Below, in pieces: positions 17,001 through 22,570 of a DNA stretch of 22,570 bases (position 1 is its first letter; each line of letters opens with the position of its first letter). The notes under the pieces were generated by a model. That model searched no databases. It had not been told where the DNA came from and was given only the letters and a program-made list of their open reading frames with translations. Source of the DNA: Apostichopus leukothele (Eukaryota; Echinodermata; Holothuroidea; Aspidochirotida; Stichopodidae); assembly GCA_010014835.2 (NCBI GenBank), contig JAAAKB020068054.1:1-22570 (forward strand). The letters are read 5' to 3'. The position numbers and the translations under genes are program-made.

Positions 17001-19762
17001 TGCTCTCATATTGGTCCTATCTAGAAAATTGACAAAGCTCTATGATTTGATCACTTCAAGTAAAATTCGAAATTATTGAAGAAGAGATCTTGTGAAAGTA
17101 TCCTTTTGTTTGCCAAAACTGTACAAGTGAAACCTTGAACAGGCCAATCACCCAGTGGTCTGTATGAATTCACATGCTTGTGAAGTCGTGAGCACTTTCG
17201 CCTGATGGTGTTGCTTTGATTCAGAGATCTTTTAACTCCATTTATCATTCACGTAAGGCCCTTTTTGACTGCGCCCTCTGTTGAAATGTAAGAATGCCTC
17301 CTTGGGAATCGCTCTCGTAGCTGATTGAGTTTTTTCTCTTTTGCTCTGGGCTGAGAGTCTGCTGTGTAAGGTATATACCCCACTGCCACATGTCAATTTT
17401 ACCTTTTAATGAACAGGACTGAATTCCACATTTTATCTAGACCTGTGTCTGAGAGTAAAGAAGGTATGAAGAATGGTGTAAACCTAACTTTACACTCAAA
17501 ATTTTGGAAATTTCATGGTTCAAGCTCTTGGTTTTGAAAAAAGGGAATTTCCCCCACGATGGCTCAAGTTTTGCTCTTATTTAAAAATTTGCAAAGTTTC
17601 TTGTCTGGGTCCCTTTTCCTACCAAAAGCAGAAAATAGTCATCGAAAGTTACCAATTTTCCTTACAGGTTGGTGTGCTAGATGACGGTGGTATCCCACCT
17701 GGTGCTTCGTTCGGCTTGGAATCCGTCGGGACTATTAACTCTACTGGAGTCACCGACAGTAGAACTCCGTCCAAAGGCAAACCTGGAGCAGTATCCACAA
17801 ATGTAGCTCAAAAGAAACTGAAAACCACTGCAGCTCCAACTAAGGTAAGAGGTACACCATCTTACATTATAGAAGACAGTGAAGGAGGGTAGCATAAAGC
17901 AATTATATACTTCTACGTATACTTGGATACAGAGGAAAATGGAAATGATATGTTCTGATCAACAGTCGGAATAATTTGCCACTAGGCATATTTTACTTAC
18001 CAATTTTTCAGGCTTATGACCAGTTTAGAACTGTTAAAATTTGTCTAGAGTTTGTTTCAATTTGTTTTTTATTGTTATATCTAGCTGGATTATGCTTGGG
18101 ACTTCTAACCTCTGAGAATGATTTTGGCTTGCTCTCACAGTGGGACCAAACTTTTGAGAAAAAGTACTTTTTCATGATTTTGTGATTATTTAGTACACAG
18201 TATTACCAAAAAAGAGTTTGTAAAAACCAACGAGGTTGAATGCATAATGCAATATAGTGTAAGTAGTGTGTGTCCAATAAGCTACATGCATCTCAATCAC
18301 ATGAGATTCTTAGCAGTGCCTGAAATTAACTTAAATGCCAGATTGCTTTCCTTGGCACTGCACAAAATCACCCAGGCTCAAATTCAGTGGACAAATATCA
18401 ATGTCCTCAAATAACATTGTAATTTTTCACTGAATCACTGTTTTCTTCTTCTTTTTTTAAATTTTTTTATTGACACAGGATCCTAGTAAATCGAGTTCAT
18501 CCAAGGGAAGTAAAGAGTTCAAAGAAGGAAAGGTGTCTTCAAAAGAGGGCAAAAGCTCTTCAAAGGTAGCAAGTAAGAGACCCTCCCAGGGGTCGTCCAG
18601 GGGTGAACCCTCCGTCAAACGTAAAAAGGATTATTCTCTCTCCACGAAGTCTTCAAAATCCACGAGCAGCGAGAAGTCCTCTGCGGGCAATGAACAGTCC
18701 TCAAAGAAGGGACCCTCCACGGCCAAGAAAAAGAAAAGTCTACCTAAAGTTAGTAAGGAGAAGAAAGAATTATTTTTACCTGAAATAAGTGTAGAGCACA
18801 AAACCAAATCAGAACCTGTCAAGAAACCCTCTTTACCTCCCTTTGAGGATGAAGTTAGCACTGGGGAGGTGGATGCACCGGATAGCCCTAGCTCCAAGAG
18901 CACCGGTAGTTTCTCCTCGCTGCCTCGGGGAGGCGGGACGGGTGGGGCCCTGGAGACGCTCATGGCTGAAATTGCAGACGACTACGAAGATGAGGAAGAT
19001 CAAGATTATAACATACCATTCAAGAGAGATTTCCCAAACTCCTCTATTCAAAGTTTGGAACACGACAGCTCATCCTCTGGATCGGACTTTGATCAGCTGA
19101 TCCGTCAGACCATTATGAAGAAAGAAAACTCCTCCAAGAGGAGTGAGAAGACTGTCAAAGAGGAGACAATGGTGGTGGAAAAGAAATCAAAACTCGAAAG
19201 CAAAACCAAAAGTGAAGAAGGTAAGAAAAGCTGGACGAAACCGAAAGACAGCGACTCCAAAGCGAAGGCCAACAACGTCAGGAAGAAGAGCGTGGCTAAC
19301 GAGAAAGGTAAGACCTCGAGCGCCAAGAGCAAAGCGTCCGAAAAGAAAGAGAGCAAAGCGGCCGAGAGCAAAGCAAAGTTGTCGTCGAATTCAAAGCCGA
19401 AGAAATCGGAAAAGCCAAAGACGGAGACGAAGAGGAGATCTGCGGAAGGAAAGAGCAAAGTCAGCGAGAGTAAGACTAAATCAGATGGGAAAGTGAAAAC
19501 GTCTGATGGAAAGACTAAAGAGAGTAGCAAAGAGAATGAGAAGAAAGGTGTGCAAACTAACAACATGGACTATCTCTATGAGCTCGTTGACTTACACAAA
19601 AGACTAATGGCTCTAAAAGACCGAGAAAAGTTACAAAAAGTAGTGGATCTGATAGGTGAAACTGGGGATTTCAAGATCACAGATAAAACGTTCGACTTTG
19701 ACCTCTGTTCACTGGATAAACCAACTGTTAGGAAATTGCAAGAATATGTACCTCCACTTTGA
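14053..19762 (+). CDS. MLLT1/3: AF9/ENL-type YEATS-domain protein
   Basis: Nuclear acyl-lysine reader that in animals links acetylated histone H3 to the super elongation complex and DOT1L. Coding exons are 14053-14064, 14980-15157, 16053-16279, 17668-17844 and 18479-19762. Phases join and the sum is 1878 bases, giving 625 aa. The start MTTQ then [10 protein letters not shown] parallels human ENL (MDNQ then CTVQVRLELGH). The YEATS domain spans about residues 5-138, with reader-pocket residues H55, S57, F58, Y77 and F80 in HESF and SGYGGF; vertebrates have SGYAGF. Residues 140-560 are Lys/Ser-rich and disordered. They keep SKRP (230-233), KRKK (245-248, likely NLS), LPPFEDEV (317-324) and a [17 protein letters not shown] stretch (356-372). 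The C-terminal AHD (561-625) has the [27 protein letters not shown] and TVRKLQ motifs that bind AF4 or DOT1L. It is one gene of the pre-vertebrate-duplication type. It looks intact. Confidence 0.95.
14095..14740. repeat. AGGCCT/TAACGTTA-rich patch in MLLT intron 1
   Basis: Intron 1 (14065-14979) starts with CTAACGTTAGGCTA near 14100 and goes on with TAGGCTAG, TAGCCTAACG, AGGCCTAGTCCTAGG and TAGGCCTAGC up to about 14735. The density drops after that. It is the third patch of this kind, again at the 5' end of a gene. Confidence 0.55.
15158..16052 (+). other. MLLT intron 2, no further feature seen
   Basis: AT-rich phase-1 intron with a GTAAGC donor and a TTAACAG acceptor. Read-through of the donor adds about 25 codons before a stop at 15226-15228, which explains the longer open frame there. 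I see no repeats or RNA genes. Confidence 0.6.
16280..17667 (+). other. MLLT intron 3 with a TG microsatellite and a split 20-base duplication
   Basis: GTAAGT donor and CTTACAG acceptor. A (TG)n microsatellite at 16829-16842 sits between GCTCTAT (16822-16828) and GATTTGATCACTT (16843-16855). The same two blocks occur directly joined at 17037-17056. Other open frames in this intron are not protein-like. Confidence 0.55.
17845..18478 (+). other. MLLT intron 4, no further feature seen
   Basis: Phase-0 intron with a GTAAGA donor and a long T-rich tract before GACACAG. It is AT-rich, and no element or RNA is recognised. The large exon 5 follows without any further intron. Confidence 0.6.
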
Positions 19763-20237
19763 GTGTGCATTAATTATCTATACCACCACTGACTCTTTGT
19801 CATCACCTTCACTCGATGCCAGATGCTTGCCTCTTTTTTTATACTTCACAAGCTTTTTATCACGGTAATTTATGATGCTCAGTGTTTTGTTCGTAAACAA
19901 GAAAAAGTGCTACATTTTGAAAGAAAGAGAGAACAGTTTTGGTACTCTTTCGTCAATCGTTTTGCCATAATTTGTGGTAAATGCCACAGTCCTCACAGAG
20001 AGCACATTAAAAGTATTAAATACAGTAACTTAAAAAAAACTTCACAATATGTTGGCTAATCTGTAAATGGCCACTGTACTTTATGGTTGGTTACATTGTA
20101 GGAGCTGTATTGTTCTGATATGGGTTTTAGTTGTTGAAACAGAAGATGTTTACATGTAGAATGCAATTGTGATTTGGAGGAAGGAAGGAAGGAAACTAGG
20201 AAGTTTGCTCTGGATCTTACACAGAGTAGAGAATGCC

Positions 20238-20327
20238 AATAAAATAAGACAGACATTCTATGAGGAGAGATCTCTCGTGTTATAGTCAGTTCCCTTCAAT
20301 TGCTGCAAGTTTTGTTAAAAAAATAAA
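20238..20327 (+). promoter_or_regulatory. Proximal poly(A) signals of MLLT
   Basis: AATAAA at 20238-20243 and again at 20322-20327, about 480 and 560 bases after the stop. Either could end a short-UTR transcript. Confidence 0.5.
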
Positions 20328-22209
20328 GTCAATCTTCTGTATAAGTCAAAGTTGAGCGACAATGGAAATGATGACATCGTGGTGGAGTTGGGGAGGGATA
20401 GGTTTGTAGTTTGACGGAAAGGAATGCGAAGAAATAATACCATTGTTGATGCCACAGCAACCCCTTGCTACATAGCTGTGTAACTCAACAAGATTGTACA
20501 AAATGATATGTTTGAGTTTCTTCTGTATTCAGCACCTGTCGTGGGTATTTATCCATTTTTCCAGTATTTTGTAAAAAAAATATTAAAAAATTAAATTTTC
20601 AAAGAGGTGTTAAGAATGAAGAAAACAGACAGTGATGTGTGATGAACAGCATCAATGGATTGTTATTAACATGATCATATATCAAGGCTTAAAAGACTTG
20701 CAGGTTATAACATACCAGTTATGGGAGACTTTATCAGTATCAAGTTCTGTGTACTTATTTTATTGCTTGCTTAGTATTCTGTGTGCAGACCATATTTATA
20801 TTACCATCATCATATTGTAAGTACCAGCTTTTGAATTTAAAGATGTCATAGACACAAAAACCTGAGTTTTGATGAGCTGTTGTATGATTCCAACTGTACA
20901 TGTTTACATCTTCCCTCTAGGTCAGGTCAGTAGGTCAGATCATACTACACAAAAACAAGAAGGTGTCAAAATTGTTTGTGCCGTAACACGAATCAGTTGC
21001 AGAAGATCTTTTTGTCTTTAGTTTGTTGCATTGTCCGGGAACAACCTGGCTTGAAGTCATATTTCATAGAGCCATCACCAAGGTTGTCAATGACGTATGG
21101 CATGAAATCGGACAGATTTAGTTCACTTGCAGAGATAGAACAGCAAGTCTCATGTTGCCTCACTGAAGATTCCACTTGACCCATGTGCAATTGGAATTAT
21201 GGAATTGCTTATTGACTTGTGTACTTAAGACATGCCAAGTTCCATTTCTTTCTTCTTAAATATTTGTTACATTCTCATTAATTTTTATTTTAACCATGTG
21301 AAACGATTAGAACCCTAGACTTCTTCCAGCCGTGTGACATATTTGTCTTAATTCTTAAACCAAGCAAAAGTGGTTTGTCCTTCTGTACATGTTTATAGTT
21401 TCTTCTTTATCTGAAAAATTTCAAGTTTTCATTATGGATCATCTTTGGAACTCTTTGTTTGACGGACTAAGTGATAGTTTGTTATTGTTTAGCTCATCCA
21501 CTAGGACTGAAAATGCCACTTCACATTACTTTCATATTCTAGTTTAATATAATATCTGTTAAAGATCTTCAGTATATTGGCCCCCAAATTTTAAAACTTC
21601 TGAATATTTGCTAAAAAAGGTTTGAAAGTACTTTCCTGGAACTTTTGGTCCTCCAAATGACTCACAGTCGTTGCAGAATATTTAATGTGACTGTTAAAAG
21701 TCTCCAAAAGAGGATAAATGGTTAGAGAGTGGCAGTGAACATGCACAATAAGATTTGAACATGTGTGACCATTTACTTGATCTTCTAGCATATTTTGTGG
21801 CCAACATTGATAACCTATAAAGAGTTTGTTGTATTTTACGATGTAAACTCGTTAGTCTTGCATAGCACCTTGATGACATTGTTTGTTTAATTTGTTGCGT
21901 GATACATACAGTAACCCAGTTATTAAGTTTTCATCTAAAAAGTGTAATAAAATTGTAAAAGGCTTTTGTGTGCTTTTGCCACCACTATTAATGGCAATCA
22001 TTAGCAGGTAAGCTGCCCTGAGTTTCTTGACAACCAAATGGTTGTCATGTTGCCAAACTAGTCAAAATGTTTGGTTTCTTCCTTTATGTTTTACCAATCT
22101 TCTCTCTCCAATTTTGTTGTTGTCCGTCTTCTCTCTGTTTTGTCCTTACATTAAAAGTCAAGTTTATGGAACGGGTAATCCACTGAGAAGTTTAGCATTA
22201 CTTAGTTGA

Positions 22210-22215
22210 AATAAA
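22210..22215 (+). promoter_or_regulatory. Distal poly(A) signal of MLLT
   Basis: AATAAA followed about 20-35 bases later by a GT-rich stretch (TTGTGTTATGTATGT), the usual arrangement of a cleavage site and downstream element. Another AATAAA lies near 21946. This would end a 3' UTR of about 2.4 kb. Confidence 0.45.
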
Positions 22216-22237
22216 ATCATGTATACATGAGTCAAAT

Positions 22238-22570
22238 TGTGTTATGTATGTCCATAATTGCAAAGAGGAAAAGGAATACTTCAGATATTATTACATAGCA
22301 TAAAAATTAAAAACTGCATAATTTTTTTTCTATCAAATGCAATGTACCATACTATGCCAGAATGTTGAATGTAATACAACATTGAATTTGAAAAATGGAG
22401 ATTAAAAAGTCTGAAATTTAAGGCTGACTATGACACATTTGGAAGGTGTACTCTTCAAGAGCCCCTCCTTCCCCACCCGCCCCCCCCCCCCCCCACCACC
22501 TCCTCCACCCCTCCACCACCCTGCCTGTCACCTACTCAACCCAGCTTTGGGCCCGATCTTGTAGAGGCAG
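22238..22570. other. Downstream flank with C-rich low complexity
   Basis: AT-rich sequence up to about 22440, then a strongly C-rich stretch (about 22461-22530) with a 15-base C run at 22480-22494 and CCACC/CTCCACC repeats. No gene is recognised. The window thus begins and ends in C-rich low-complexity DNA. Confidence 0.7.

Larger units (their letters stand above)
19763..22237 (+). other. Probable long 3' UTR of MLLT
   Basis: About 2.4 kb of AT-rich DNA after the stop with no supported gene on either strand. Several AATAAA signals occur, so alternative 3' ends are likely. A (GGAA)n run lies at 20176-20192. Short open frames on both strands (for example 20976-21179 and 21591-21791) have no recognisable content. 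How far the UTR really reaches is inferred only from the signals. Confidence 0.45.

Noticed and set aside
19105-19566. Antisense open frame of 153 codons opposite MLLT exon 5
   Set aside because: It is the mirror of Lys/Ser-rich codons, which read as Leu/Phe/Ser on the other strand. It has no domain and no splice context. The same holds for the antisense frame at 18631-18963 and the shifted frame at 19143-19496.

Overview
The window is eukaryotic nuclear DNA from an animal. It holds three intron-bearing housekeeping or nuclear genes with GT-AG introns, long AT-rich non-coding stretches, poly(A) signals and two small non-autonomous DNA transposons. The proteins are deuterostome-like. The non-coding DNA carries many AGGCCTA and TAACGTTA words, which I associate with echinoderms. 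My best guess is an echinoderm, possibly a sea cucumber; this is inference, not proof.

Layout. 1-1889 is upstream DNA with homopolymer tracts and palindromes and no gene I can support; a minus-strand splice-donor consensus at 1221-1229 hints at a divergent transcript. 1890-5854 (+) is a six-exon NDUFS7 gene (complex I PSST subunit, 227 aa) whose first coding exon is only 13 bases. 5855-8458 is 3' UTR and intergenic DNA with one TTAA-flanked MITE (6915-7271) and a diverged repeat near 7830-8050. 8519-12224 (-) is RPS15 (uS19, 146 aa) in four coding exons; the first carries only the ATG and is preceded by a pyrimidine tract of 5' TOP type. 12249-14052 is the head-to-head interval between RPS15 and the next gene, with a second MITE copy (12535-12884). 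14053-19762 (+) is the single AF9/ENL-type gene (MLLT1/MLLT3 co-ortholog, 625 aa) in five coding exons: YEATS reader domain, long Lys/Ser-rich linker, C-terminal AHD. 19763 to about 22230 looks like a long 3' UTR with several poly(A) signals. The window ends in a C-rich stretch.

The genes do not form a pathway: one is mitochondrial respiration, one cytosolic translation, one transcription elongation and chromatin reading. What links them is location. NDUFS7, RPS15 and MLLT1 all lie on human 19p13.3, so this window probably preserves an old deuterostome linkage. NDUFS7 and RPS15 are convergent; RPS15 and MLLT are divergent.

All three gene models were built by hand from splice consensus plus protein similarity. 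In each, the summed exon length is a multiple of three and the codon phases join across every intron. I found no clear new biological system. The most useful observations are the TTAA/AGG...CCT MITE family, the AGGCCT/TAACGTTA clusters in all three first introns, the upstream mini-ORFs before two of the starts, and the conserved linkage.
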